Part shown: positions 8,283-15,797 of the stretch, one piece after another
How positions within the stretch are numbered: the first letter of the stretch is position 1
Layout: the number at the start of each line of letters is the position of its first letter
Origin: Longimicrobium sp.
GTDB lineage: Bacteria; Gemmatimonadota; Gemmatimonadetes; Longimicrobiales; Longimicrobiaceae
Assembly: GCA_036389795.1 (NCBI GenBank)
Contig: DASVWD010000086.1
Coordinates: 1-64,000 of the forward strand
Direction: 5' to 3'
DNA: 64,000 nt
Position numbers and translations under genes: made by a program
Notes under the pieces: generated by a model
What the model was told of the DNA's origin: nothing
Database searches by the model: none
Seen by the model: only the letters and a program-made list of their open reading frames with translations

Positions 8283-8708
8283 ATGTTCCGATCGTACGTT
8301 GTGGCGTTCGCGGTCTGCTGTGCCCTCTGTCCGCGTGTCGCGAGCGCGCAGTCGACGTCCGAGCCCGCGGGGGAGGGCGGTGTACGCACGTATACGAATC
8401 CCCATCCAGGTCCCAGCCGCGGGCCCGACTGGGGATTCTCCATCGGGATGAATCCTGGTCCGCGGAACGCGTACGGCTACCCGTACGTCACCGAGATTGC
8501 GGCCCATTCCAACGCCGAGCGTGCGGGACTCGCCGTGGGCGACACCATCGTGGCCATCAACGGTCGGGACGCGCGGCAGCCGCCGCTCTTCCCCGTTCAG
8601 GAGCCGGGGACCCGGTACGTGCTGCGGGTTCGGCGCGGCGAGGAGGAACTGGAGCTTCGTTACACGTTTCCGGGGGCCACTGACATTCACGGCCGGCCTC
8701 GGCGGTGA
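8283..8708 (+). CDS. Secreted PDZ-domain protein
   Basis: A 141-residue protein with a signal peptide (MFRSYVVAFAVCCALCPRVASAQ, cleavage likely after ASA) followed by a PDZ domain. The carboxylate-binding region reads PYVTEIAAHSNAERAGLAVGDTIVAINGRD, the usual PDZ core. It has no protease domain, so it should bind peptides or partner proteins in the periplasm. The ATG has GGGAGGGG upstream. It appears monocistronic, between the DsbA remnant and the converging ADOP permease. Confidence 0.8.
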   Translation: MFRSYVVAFAVCCALCPRVASAQSTSEPAGEGGVRTYTNPHPGPSRGPDWGFSIGMNPGPRNAYGYPYVTEIAAHSNAERAGLAVGDTIVAINGRDARQPPLFPVQEPGTRYVLRVRRGEEELELRYTFPGATDIHGRPRR

Positions 8709-8828
8709 GCATGTCACCGTGCCCGGTCACTGGCCGCGGCGGCACCAGCAGCTCCATTACCTCCCGCCGCAAGCGGTCTCGTCCCTCCACTATCATCTAG
8801 CGGAGCGCGGCCGTAGCTACGCCGGTCG

Positions 8829-11504
8829 TCAATCCGACTGCAGCACGCTCCTCACGTCGAGCCCCGCCGCGCGAAGGGCTGGAATCGCGCTGGCCAGGAT
8901 CGCCACCATGAGCATGGTGCCGACCACGATCCCGAAAACGCCCGGATCGCTCGGCCGCAGCTCGAACAACATCGGCCCGACCCATCGCCCGGCCGCGATC
9001 GCGATCGCACACCCGATGGCCACACCGGTGAGCATCGCACGCACGCCCTGCATTACGACGAGCGTGACCACCCGCGCCGGGCCGGCGCCGAGCGCCAGGC
9101 GAACGCCGAGCTCATACCTCCGCTGCGTGACGCTGTAGGCCATCACGCTGTAGAGCCCCGCCGCCGCGAGAATCAGCGCCAGCGCGCCGAACGCCGTGAA
9201 CACGGTCGCGCCGACGATCCACGGGCGTATCTCGGCGTCCACCACCTCTGCGAGTGGGGTGACGGTGACGAAGGAGCTCCCCGGCATTTCGCGCTGCAGG
9301 CGGACCCGCAGCGGCTCTACGAGCCTGCTCGCGTGGTGAGCGCGCACGAAGAGGCCGCCCTCCTGCGGCTGCCACTGCGCCGTCGAGAGGTAGTAGTAGA
9401 ACAGCCCTGGCTCTGCCTGGATCGATTGCGAGTGGATGTCTTCGGCGATCCCGACGACGTACGTGCACGGGGCCGTGTCCGCGCCGACGCGCATGCACTG
9501 GCCGATCGGGTCCTGATCCGGCCAGAGGACTCTCGCCATCGACCGGCCGACGACCGCAGCCCTGGGCGCACCCTCCACGTCGGTGCTCGCGATGCCCCGG
9601 CCGCGGACGATGCGCGTGCCCATCGTCGCGAAGTAGTCCGCCGACACCGCGTTGAAGTTGAACTCACCGATCGCGCTCACCGAATCGATCCCGGGGACGA
9701 AGAGCGGCCACGAGGTTGCTCCGTCGAAAGGAACCGATTCCCGCAGCGTCGCGTGGGTGACTCCCGGAACGCTCCTCGCCGCGTCGAGCAGACGAAGCCG
9801 CAGCGCCACCATCGCGGCGCTGTCGAGGCCGACACCCCGCATGTCGAGCTCCACCCGGAGCACCGAGTCCGGATCGAAGCCCAGGCGCACGTCGCGTACG
9901 TTGCGCAGGCTCTGGACGAATAGTCCCGCGCCGACCAGCAGTACGACCGACAGAGCGCTCTGCAGCAGCACCAGCCCGGCGCGGAGCGCGCTGCGCTGGT
10001 GCGCCCCATCACGCGCCCGCGACCTGAGGTCGCCGGCCAGGCTGCCGCGGCGCAGCTGCGCCAGCGGCGCAAGCCCGGCCAGGAGGCCTGCCCCCAGCGC
10101 CACCGCAGCCGCGAAGCGCAGCGTACGCCAGTCGGTGATGAGCGCCGGCTGATCCGTGCCCGGGAGGAACGCAGCCCTCAGCACGCCACTCGCCCACACG
10201 GCTACGGCGACTCCCGCGATGCCGCCGAGCAGCGCGAGCACCAGCCCTTCCGTGAGGAGCAAACCGAGGAGACGCCGCCGGCTCACGCCCAGCGCGATGC
10301 GGACGGCGATCTCGCGGCGGCGGCTGATGGTGCGCGCCAGCACGAGATTCGCCACGTTCGCGCAGGCGATGAGCAGGACGATGATGCTCACCCCGCCCAG
10401 CCACCGGGCGGCACGCGCGACGCTCGAGGACTCCGGCCCCCGTTCGGCCAGCACGGACCCCGCGACGGCGCGCGGGCGAAGCGAGGCCAGCGGCGGGTAA
10501 CCTGGATCTTCCTCGATCTGACGCTGGAAGCTCCGCCTCAGCGCGGTGGTGAGATCCGCGTTCGCGGCGGCGAGGGTCACGCCGGGCTTCCGGCGAACGA
10601 TCATCTCGAGGCCGATCGCGTGGCTGTAGGTCGTTGCCCAATCGGGCGGTCCGGCGGTGCTGGCGTACGTCGCGACGGGGATGTACGCCGCGGGTGGCCG
10701 ATACGGCCACAGGCCGACGAACCCGTCGGGCGCGACGCCGATGATCGTGTAGACGGCGGCACCGATCTGCACCGTGGATCCAACGATGTCCTTCCGGCCG
10801 CCGAACCACGTCCTCCACGCCGTCCCGCTCAGCACCGCCACCGGTTCGGGGCGAGGTGGTGCGTCCTCGGCGGCGGTGAAGTAGCGGCCCAGCGCCGGTG
10901 GTGCGTCGAAGAATCCGAAGAACCCCGCGCTGACGACGGCGACGTTCGCGAGCCGCGTCCTCTCGCCGCTGCCGACCGCGAGGGACTTGAGGGAATAGGT
11001 GGCCGACTCGGAGAACCCCGTCGCCCATCGAGCGAGGTCGACGTACCGCGCGTACTGACCGCCCGTCAGGCTCTCCCTGCCTTCCATGGTCCGATACCGG
11101 TACACGCGGTGCACCGATGCCGGATCGACCATCCGTGCCGGCGCGCGAAAGAGCAGGCGGTCGACAAGGGAGAACATCGCCGTGTTCGCGCCGATGCCGA
11201 GGGCCAGCGTCAGGGTGGCGCCCACCGTGAAGATCGGCGACCGGCGCAGGCCGCGCGCGGCGTGCCTCGCGTCCTGCCATACGGCCTCGAGCGACGGCCA
11301 GAGCCACACATGGCGTGCTGACTCGCGCATGAGCGTCTCGTTGCCCATCGCGCGACGCGCCGCATGGCGCGCCTGGTCGGGCGGCATCCCGCGCCGGATG
11401 AGATCCTCCTCGATCATCTCGCGGTGGAACGCGACCTCGTCCGCGAGGTCGGCGTGGCACTCCGGGAGCCGAAGCCAGTAGGCCAGTCGTCGGATCAGGC
11501 GCAT
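8829..11504 (-). CDS. ADOP-family FtsX/MacB-like permease
   Basis: An 891-residue protein of the acidobacterial duplicated orphan permease type. The N-terminal ~90 residues are the permease prefix domain (ADEVAFHREMIEEDLIRRGMPPDQARHAA). Then come a transmembrane helix, a MacB periplasmic core, three FtsX helices, a second periplasmic core and three more helices ending in DVRSVLQSD. ALGIGANTAMFSLVDRLLFR and ANVANLVLARTISRRREIAVRIALG are signature stretches. No ATPase accompanies it, as is usual for the family. It lies 11 bases after the padR stop and is almost certainly repressed by that gene's product. Its substrate is unknown. Confidence 0.93.
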   Translation of the reverse strand: MRLIRRLAYWLRLPECHADLADEVAFHREMIEEDLIRRGMPPDQARHAARRAMGNETLMRESARHVWLWPSLEAVWQDARHAARGLRRSPIFTVGATLTLALGIGANTAMFSLVDRLLFRAPARMVDPASVHRVYRYRTMEGRESLTGGQYARYVDLARWATGFSESATYSLKSLAVGSGERTRLANVAVVSAGFFGFFDAPPALGRYFTAAEDAPPRPEPVAVLSGTAWRTWFGGRKDIVGSTVQIGAAVYTIIGVAPDGFVGLWPYRPPAAYIPVATYASTAGPPDWATTYSHAIGLEMIVRRKPGVTLAAANADLTTALRRSFQRQIEEDPGYPPLASLRPRAVAGSVLAERGPESSSVARAARWLGGVSIIVLLIACANVANLVLARTISRRREIAVRIALGVSRRRLLGLLLTEGLVLALLGGIAGVAVAVWASGVLRAAFLPGTDQPALITDWRTLRFAAAVALGAGLLAGLAPLAQLRRGSLAGDLRSRARDGAHQRSALRAGLVLLQSALSVVLLVGAGLFVQSLRNVRDVRLGFDPDSVLRVELDMRGVGLDSAAMVALRLRLLDAARSVPGVTHATLRESVPFDGATSWPLFVPGIDSVSAIGEFNFNAVSADYFATMGTRIVRGRGIASTDVEGAPRAAVVGRSMARVLWPDQDPIGQCMRVGADTAPCTYVVGIAEDIHSQSIQAEPGLFYYYLSTAQWQPQEGGLFVRAHHASRLVEPLRVRLQREMPGSSFVTVTPLAEVVDAEIRPWIVGATVFTAFGALALILAAAGLYSVMAYSVTQRRYELGVRLALGAGPARVVTLVVMQGVRAMLTGVAIGCAIAIAAGRWVGPMLFELRPSDPGVFGIVVGTMLMVAILASAIPALRAAGLDVRSVLQSD

Positions 11505-11515
11505 GCGCGAGCTCC

Positions 11516-11848
11516 TCAGGCGAGGCTGAGCACCGCCTGGATCGCCGTCACGACCCGCTCGAACTCCCCGCGCTTCACCGCGAGCTGCCGGCGGCCTGCG
11601 GGCGTCAGCGTGTAGTAGCGCGCGCGGCGGTTGTTTTCGGAGGTTCCCCACTCGGCGGCGACGTAGCCATCGAGCAGGAGGCGTTGCAGGGCGGGATAAA
11701 GCGAGCTCTCCCCCACCTCGAGCACGGCGTCGGACAGTTCCTTGACGCGCTGCGCGATGCCGTAGCCGTGCATCGGCCCGCGGACGAGCGTGCGCAGAAC
11801 CAGAAGGTCGAGGGTGCCGGGGAGCAGGTCCGCCGATCGGTTCGTCAT
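11516..11848 (-). CDS. PadR-family transcriptional regulator
   Basis: A 110-residue PadR regulator. The winged helix reads LLPGTLDLLVLRTLVRGPMHGYGIAQRV...ESSLYPALQRLLLDGYVAAEWGTSENNRRARYYTLTPAGRRQL, followed by a dimerisation helix. The start MTNRSADLLPG is preferred because the family typically opens MTKRSxDLLPGTLDLL; an ATG five codons upstream is possible. It heads an operon with the ADOP permease, a standard pairing. Two inverted repeats just upstream are likely operators, so autorepression is expected. Confidence 0.92.
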   Translation of the reverse strand: MTNRSADLLPGTLDLLVLRTLVRGPMHGYGIAQRVKELSDAVLEVGESSLYPALQRLLLDGYVAAEWGTSENNRRARYYTLTPAGRRQLAVKRGEFERVVTAIQAVLSLA

Positions 11849-11859
11849 CGTCACATCTC

Positions 11860-11876
11860 CCATCGATAGTCGATGG
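11860..11876. promoter_or_regulatory. Putative PadR operator 1
   Basis: Inverted repeat CCATCGA-TAG-TCGATGG, 12 bases upstream of the chosen padR start. A near copy lies about 50 bases further upstream, which supports a regulatory role. Confidence 0.55.
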
Positions 11877-11908
11877 AAGAGTCGGGTTTCCGATCCAATC
11901 TGTCAAGC

Positions 11909-11927
11909 CCCATCGATAGACGATGGG
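11909..11927. promoter_or_regulatory. Putative PadR operator 2
   Basis: Inverted repeat CCCATCG-ATAGA-CGATGGG sharing CCATCGATAG with operator 1. It is placed where a -35 or upstream repressor site for padR would be. Confidence 0.55.
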
Positions 11928-12085
11928 AAGCGAGCCAGATTTGCTGACGACGGGGGAAATTTTTCGGGGAACGGATATGGATGGTGATGCGCACAACGGT
12001 TCAGCGCCCGGGCGCAAGGCATGTCGGGGTGGCGGGCTGTGGGTCAGCCGGATCGGCGGCCGGCGCTGCGGCTGCAGGTGCCTGC

Positions 12086-12125
12086 GCCGGAGAGGGGCCC
12101 GGGAACCCGAGCGCCCCTCTCCGGC
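12086..12125 (-). terminator. Terminator of the lasso operon
   Basis: A perfect 13-base stem (GCCGGAGAGGGGC and complement) with a 14-base loop starts ten bases past the last precursor stop. There is no U-tract, so it could also protect the 3' end of the precursor mRNA. Confidence 0.65.
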
Positions 12126-12134
12126 AGGCTTCCG

Positions 12135-12272
12135 CTAGTCGACGCCCGGGAGTGTCTGCGACGGGGCCCGCGGGACGCTGCAGCCGCAGGCGTCGGTGTT
12201 CACGCCGGTGGTGCCGAGCGTGAGGGTCTGGGCCTGGCCGACTTCCAGGATCTCGGGCCGCTCGTACGGCAT
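12135..12272 (-). CDS. Lasso peptide precursor A1
   Basis: A 45-residue precursor. The leader MPYERPEILEVGQAQTLTL fits YxxPxLxxxGxxxxxTxG exactly (Ile in the Leu position), the motif read by lasso RRE proteins, with Thr two residues before the core. The core starts at Gly20: GTTGVNTD-ACGCSVPR followed by APSQTLPGVD. Asp is core residue 8, fitting a Gly1-Asp8 macrolactam. CxC follows at positions 10 and 12. GGAGG sits six bases before the ATG. It is about 90 percent identical in DNA to precursor A2, so a tandem duplication is likely. It is the last gene of the operon. Nothing shows how far the C-terminal tail is trimmed. Confidence 0.9.
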   Translation of the reverse strand: MPYERPEILEVGQAQTLTLGTTGVNTDACGCSVPRAPSQTLPGVD

Positions 12273-12348
12273 GTTCCCTCCAGCAGTGGACGGTGATGCC
12301 CCTGAAAGGGGCGAGATCGGAGGAGGCGCTCCTCCGGCGGACTTCCTC

Positions 12349-12471
12349 CTACCGCGACGTGTCCGTTCTCGGGACGCTGCAGCCGCAGGCGTCGGTGTTC
12401 ACGCCGGCGGTGCCGAGTGTGAGGGTCTGGGCCTGGCCGACTTCCAGGATCTCGGGCCGTTCGTACATCAT
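12349..12471 (-). CDS. Lasso peptide precursor A2
   Basis: A 40-residue precursor beginning MMYERPEILEVG. Its leader is identical to A1 from Tyr3 to Gly20. The core is GTAGVNTD-ACGCSVPR then TDTSR, 21 residues, with Asp at position 8 and Cys at 10 and 12. It differs from A1 by Ala/Thr at core residue 3 and by a shorter, unrelated tail. AAGGAGG lies five bases before the first of two adjacent ATG codons. The cyclase gene ends 110 bases upstream. The conserved ring and divergent tail suggest selection on the loop while the tail drifts. Confidence 0.92.
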   Translation of the reverse strand: MMYERPEILEVGQAQTLTLGTAGVNTDACGCSVPRTDTSR

Positions 12472-12581
12472 CGCTGCCTCCTTGGATTGGATGGTTATGC
12501 CCCTTGGGGGCGGGATCGGAGGGGACCCGCAGCACGTGCCCTCTCCAAGAAGCTGCGCCGCCACGCACGCCTAACACCCTC

Positions 12582-14510
12582 TCAGAGTGCAGCCGGAGTG
12601 GCGCCAGCCTCGACTTCCTCGCTCCGCGAGAGCGCGGAGCCCTCGCCAGGACCGTTCGAAGGTTCACCGGCTTCAAGCGTGCGCAGCCACAGCTCCAACG
12701 AGACCGTCCGCAGGAGTTGCGAGCTATTGACGACGATGCCGTGGCGCGCCCGCCTCAGAGCGTTTAGCAGCGCGCCGCCGTCCACCACACCGAGCGCCGC
12801 CGCCCTCGAGTCGGCGAAGAGCGGCTCCAGGCGCGGCCACTCGCGGATCAGCGCGCGGTGGAACGCTTCGTCGGGGCCGGCCTTACTGCGGCGGGTGCGC
12901 ACCTCCTCGGGGATGACGCCCCGCAGTGCGCGCCGCACCACGGAGCGGGTCTCGTGCGGACGAACGAGCTGCCCGAGCGGGATCGCCAGCGCGAACTCCA
13001 CCAGGCGCCGGTCCAGGAACGGGTAGCGCACGTCCACGTGCCCCGTGCTGGAGAGCCACTCCAAGACCGGGAAGCGCATGGCCCGCCGGATCAGCTCGTA
13101 CTGGAGCGTCTGGCTGGGGCGGCGGAAGCGCACCCCGTCCGCGGGCATCCCCACCATGCGCTCGCGCAGTCCCATCCGCCGGGCGAAGCGCGGGTCGATC
13201 CACTCGCCCAGCGGCTCCTCGCGCTGCCATGCCTGCACCCTCCGGGGCAGGAGCGGCCAGACTGCGCCGGACCACAGCGTCTTGAAGTAGGGCCAGCGGA
13301 GTGCCCGAGACCACTCCGCGGCGGCGCGCAGCAGCGCGCTCACCTTCCCCGCGGCTGCGAGGTCGGCGAGGGGGAGTGCATCGGGAGGCGTGCTCCAGAG
13401 GACATGGTCGCCGCCGATGCCGCAGAGGAGGACGCGGGCGCCGTGCGACGCCATCTCGCGCGTGACGTGGTCCTGGCGCGCCAGGAAGGAGAGCTGGTTG
13501 GCGGGGGCGTCCGGGCGGAGCGAGGCCGGGAAGGGGGCGAGGATCGGATGACGCAGCTCGGAGACGTGCAGGCCGGCCCGGCCCAGGCGTGCCTCGACTG
13601 GGGTGATGTAGCGGCGCTCGTCGGAACTGGCCGCTCCGTCGAACACGTACGAGACGGTCCGCAACTCGGGCGCCTCGACACGGCCGGCGCGCACCAGGTC
13701 GTCGGCCACGCACACCAGCGAGGTGGAGTCGAGCCCGCCGCTGAGGTTGCAGTACACGGGCGCGTCGGCGCGGAGCCGGCAGGCGACCGCTTCCTCCAGC
13801 ACCGCGGCGAAGTGCGCCTCGTACTCGGCGTCGGAGCGGTACTCGATGCGTCGCTGCGGATCCGGCGCCCAGTAGCGGGTGCACCGCGCGCCGCCACGGT
13901 CCACGACCAGCACGTGCCCGGCCGGCAGCACGCTGACGCCGCGGAAGGGCGTGGCGGGCGAGGGGCGGTTGACCAGGAAGTCGGCGAGGAACTCCTCGTC
14001 CAGCTCGGCCGAGGCGCCCAGCGAGTTCAGCAGCGGCCGGGCGCGCGAACACCAGAACAGGTGTTCGGGCGTCCAGCGGTAGTACAGCGCCCGCCTTCCC
14101 AGCGCGTCGCACGCCAGGAGGAGGCGCTCGCCGTCCGGGTCCCAGCAGGCCAGTGCGAAGTCGCCCACCATGCGCGGCAGTGCCCGGGCCCCCCGGGCGC
14201 GGAGCACCGCCAGCGCGACTTCGACGTCGGCGGCGCCCGCGCCGGGGCCGAACTCCGCGCGCAGTTCGGCGGCGTTGTCCAGCCGCCCGTCGAAGGCAAG
14301 GAGCCACCCGTCCCGCGCGGCCAGCGGCTGCTGCGCGCGGCGCGATTGGCGGTCGGTGTGGAAGGGCCGGAAGAGCATCCCCACCCGCCCGCCCCACGCC
14401 GCGCTCTCGCCGTCGGGGCCGATGTCCGCCAGGGCGACGCTCATGCGCGTCAGCACGCGGCGGGGAAGCGCGGCGCCGCCGCGCGAGTACGCCCCGGCGA
14501 GCGCGCTCAT
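12582..14510 (-). CDS. Lasso peptide macrolactam synthetase (C protein, AsnB-like)
   Basis: A 642-residue asparagine-synthetase homologue, the expected size for lasso cyclases. The N-terminal half is a class II glutaminase-like domain, but it opens MSALAGAYSR instead of MCGIxGxxxR, so the nucleophilic Cys2 is missing and glutamine hydrolysis is not expected. The synthetase half has the ATP pyrophosphatase loop NLSGGLDSTS at about residues 253-262. Its role would be to adenylate Asp8 of the core and allow attack by the Gly1 amine. The start codon overlaps the stop of precursor A3 (ATGA), showing translational coupling. The frame extends further upstream, but the ATG used here is the first with homology. 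Confidence 0.93.
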   Translation of the reverse strand: MSALAGAYSRGGAALPRRVLTRMSVALADIGPDGESAAWGGRVGMLFRPFHTDRQSRRAQQPLAARDGWLLAFDGRLDNAAELRAEFGPGAGAADVEVALAVLRARGARALPRMVGDFALACWDPDGERLLLACDALGRRALYYRWTPEHLFWCSRARPLLNSLGASAELDEEFLADFLVNRPSPATPFRGVSVLPAGHVLVVDRGGARCTRYWAPDPQRRIEYRSDAEYEAHFAAVLEEAVACRLRADAPVYCNLSGGLDSTSLVCVADDLVRAGRVEAPELRTVSYVFDGAASSDERRYITPVEARLGRAGLHVSELRHPILAPFPASLRPDAPANQLSFLARQDHVTREMASHGARVLLCGIGGDHVLWSTPPDALPLADLAAAGKVSALLRAAAEWSRALRWPYFKTLWSGAVWPLLPRRVQAWQREEPLGEWIDPRFARRMGLRERMVGMPADGVRFRRPSQTLQYELIRRAMRFPVLEWLSSTGHVDVRYPFLDRRLVEFALAIPLGQLVRPHETRSVVRRALRGVIPEEVRTRRSKAGPDEAFHRALIREWPRLEPLFADSRAAALGVVDGGALLNALRRARHGIVVNSSQLLRTVSLELWLRTLEAGEPSNGPGEGSALSRSEEVEAGATPAAL

Positions 14511-14686
14511 CGGATCGCGCTCTTCGGGCGCAGCGCGGGCCCGTCCCACTCCGGCGGGTCAATACTCGGCCTTGGCGCGGCGCATCCGCACGCGTCGACG
14601 TACGTGGGGCCGGACCCGCGCGTCACCTGCTCCACCGCACCGAGTTCCGCGAGTTCCGGGAACTCATACGCGCGCTCTCTGCCCAT
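14507..14686 (-). CDS. Lasso peptide precursor A3
   Basis: A 59-residue precursor diverged from A1/A2. The leader GRERAYEFPELAELGAVEQVTR matches YxxPxLxxxGxxxxxTxG exactly. The core starts at Gly24, GSGPTYVD-ACGCAAPR, then PSIDPPEWDGPALRPKSAIR. Asp is again core residue 8 and the Asp-Ala-Cys-Gly-Cys block is conserved, with Pro-Arg after it. The 36-residue core is long for a lasso peptide, so C-terminal trimming is possible. AAGGAGG lies just upstream. The stop overlaps the cyclase start, and the protease gene lies about 120 bases upstream. Confidence 0.9.
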   Translation of the reverse strand: MGRERAYEFPELAELGAVEQVTRGSGPTYVDACGCAAPRPSIDPPEWDGPALRPKSAIR

Positions 14687-14808
14687 GGCTCCTCCTTGGC
14701 GTGATCATGGAAGCTGGCGCTCCCGAGTCCGGAGTCAGCCGGTGAGCCGGGCGGAGCCGGTGCCGCCCCGAAGAGCCGCCCGAGGAACCGCCTCGTCCCG
14801 GCCCCGCT

Positions 14809-15264
14809 TCAGCACCGCGCGATCTCCGGGTACATCGCCTTGACCGAGGGAGAGTCGTTCACGACGACACCGTCCACCTCGGCCCACGCGTGGGCGTAGA
14901 AGGGGATTTTCTGCACCCCGACCACCAGGTCGGCGGGCACGCCGCGGAGCCGGAGAAGGCAGACCGCGGCCGCCGAGCGCTGCAGGCACCAAGCGCGCTT
15001 CAGGTAGTAGCTCTGCGCCCGGTCCACGGCCGCGCACAGCGTCCGGACCCGCACGTCGCGCGCTTCACGCGGCGCCGTGCCCAGGGTGGGACAGCCGCGC
15101 ACCAGACCGTAGAAGCGGTGGAAGCCGGCCAGCATGAGCACCATGTCGGTCGCGGCCAAGAGGAGCCACCCGCAGACGCACGCAAGCACGCCCGGCGCCG
15201 CGCTCGTCCGCGCCGCGGCGACCGCAACCGGCGGGGCGGCGGCCTGGAGGTCAGCTCCGGACAT
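14809..15264 (-). CDS. Lasso peptide leader protease (B2, transglutaminase-like)
   Basis: A 151-residue protein of the lasso B2 / transglutaminase-like superfamily. The catalytic triad is visible: Cys in RAWCLQRSAA (about residue 92), His in FYAHAWAEVDG (about 124) and Asp in VVVNDSP (about 136). It should cut the leader after the conserved Thr-x pair. An N-terminal hydrophobic segment (GVLACVCGWLLLAATDMVLMLAGF) might contact the membrane. The ATG at MSGADLQ overlaps the upstream RRE gene by 14 bases; the longer in-frame extension is antisense-like and rejected. It ends at RC with the stop 120 bases before precursor A3. Confidence 0.92.
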   Translation of the reverse strand: MSGADLQAAAPPVAVAAARTSAAPGVLACVCGWLLLAATDMVLMLAGFHRFYGLVRGCPTLGTAPREARDVRVRTLCAAVDRAQSYYLKRAWCLQRSAAAVCLLRLRGVPADLVVGVQKIPFYAHAWAEVDGVVVNDSPSVKAMYPEIARC

Positions 15265-15520
15265 CGACCAGTGCCCGGCGCTGAAGGGTGTCGACGAAGT
15301 CGGCGACGTCGCGCCGCACCTCGTCGCCGGGCGCTCCATAGCGCTCGCACAGGTGCGCCGCAATCTCAGCGAGGGTACGTCCGGCTTCCAGCTGCTGCCA
15401 GATCGCCGTCCCTACGCCATTCAGCGAGTAGTACTTTCCCTTCCTGAGGTCGAGGACCACCGCGCCGTCGGGATCGATGACCGAGCGGACGTGGCCTGGG
15501 ATGACAACGGAGTCGTTCAT
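15251..15520 (-). CDS. Lasso leader-recognition protein (B1, PqqD-like RRE)
   Basis: An 89-residue PqqD-like RiPP recognition element: MNDSVVIPGHVRSVIDPDGAVVLDLRKGKYYSLNGVGTAIWQQL, the beta-strand and helix arrangement that binds leaders, followed by LAEIAAHLCERYGAPGDEVRRDVADFVDTLQRRALV. It should bind the YxxPxL part of the three leaders and present them to B2 and the cyclase. GGAAGGAG precedes the ATG. It is the first gene of the operon and overlaps B2, as in actinobacterial split B1/B2 systems. Promoter elements upstream are not obvious. Confidence 0.92.
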   Translation of the reverse strand: MNDSVVIPGHVRSVIDPDGAVVLDLRKGKYYSLNGVGTAIWQQLEAGRTLAEIAAHLCERYGAPGDEVRRDVADFVDTLQRRALVDVRS

Positions 15521-15714
15521 GCGCCGGCTCCTTCCGGATGGAGGCGAGGCGGTCCGGGTCGAACCGGCCGCCACTGGAGCGAACATATGGGCGCCACGCC
15601 ACGTTTCAAGCAAAATTGTTCTTCGTTTTTCATCTTCGCCCGCCATCTTCAAAATTCGTCTTCATCCTCTGTCTTCACTCTTCCTACGCACGTGACGTCC
15701 CTCGAAGTGCGCCC

Positions 15715-15743
15715 TTGACATCCTTGTTTCTGTCAGAAACAAT
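15715..15743 (+). promoter_or_regulatory. Promoter-like TTGACA with a 9-base inverted repeat
   Basis: TTGACA (15715-15720) is followed 17 bases later by AACAAT, a plausible -35/-10 pair for the FtsX permease. Filling the spacer is the near-perfect palindrome TTGTTTCTGtCAGAAACAA (15724-15742, nine-base arms and one central base). A repressor bound there would block the promoter. The rest of the 277-base gap to the lasso operon is comparatively AT-rich and holds no gene. Confidence 0.55.
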
Positions 15744-15797
15744 TGATCGTGGCCGGCGCAGACCCGCCCGGTCATCCCCCTCGCTGCGAGGCGTGGC

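Noticed and set aside
8829-11848. Counting the padR-ADOP operon as part of the lasso cluster
   Set aside because: A terminator hairpin separates it from precursor A1, and padR-ADOP pairs are stand-alone units in many genomes.
12135-14686. Precursors read as lanthipeptide or thiopeptide substrates because of Cys and Thr residues
   Set aside because: No LanM, LanB/C, YcaO or radical SAM gene is present; the leader motif, Gly1/Asp8 spacing and B1-B2-C enzymes are specific to lasso peptides.
12196-14843. Long plus-strand frames over the lasso operon
   Set aside because: They overlap the cyclase and two precursors antisense and show no known motif or initiation signal.
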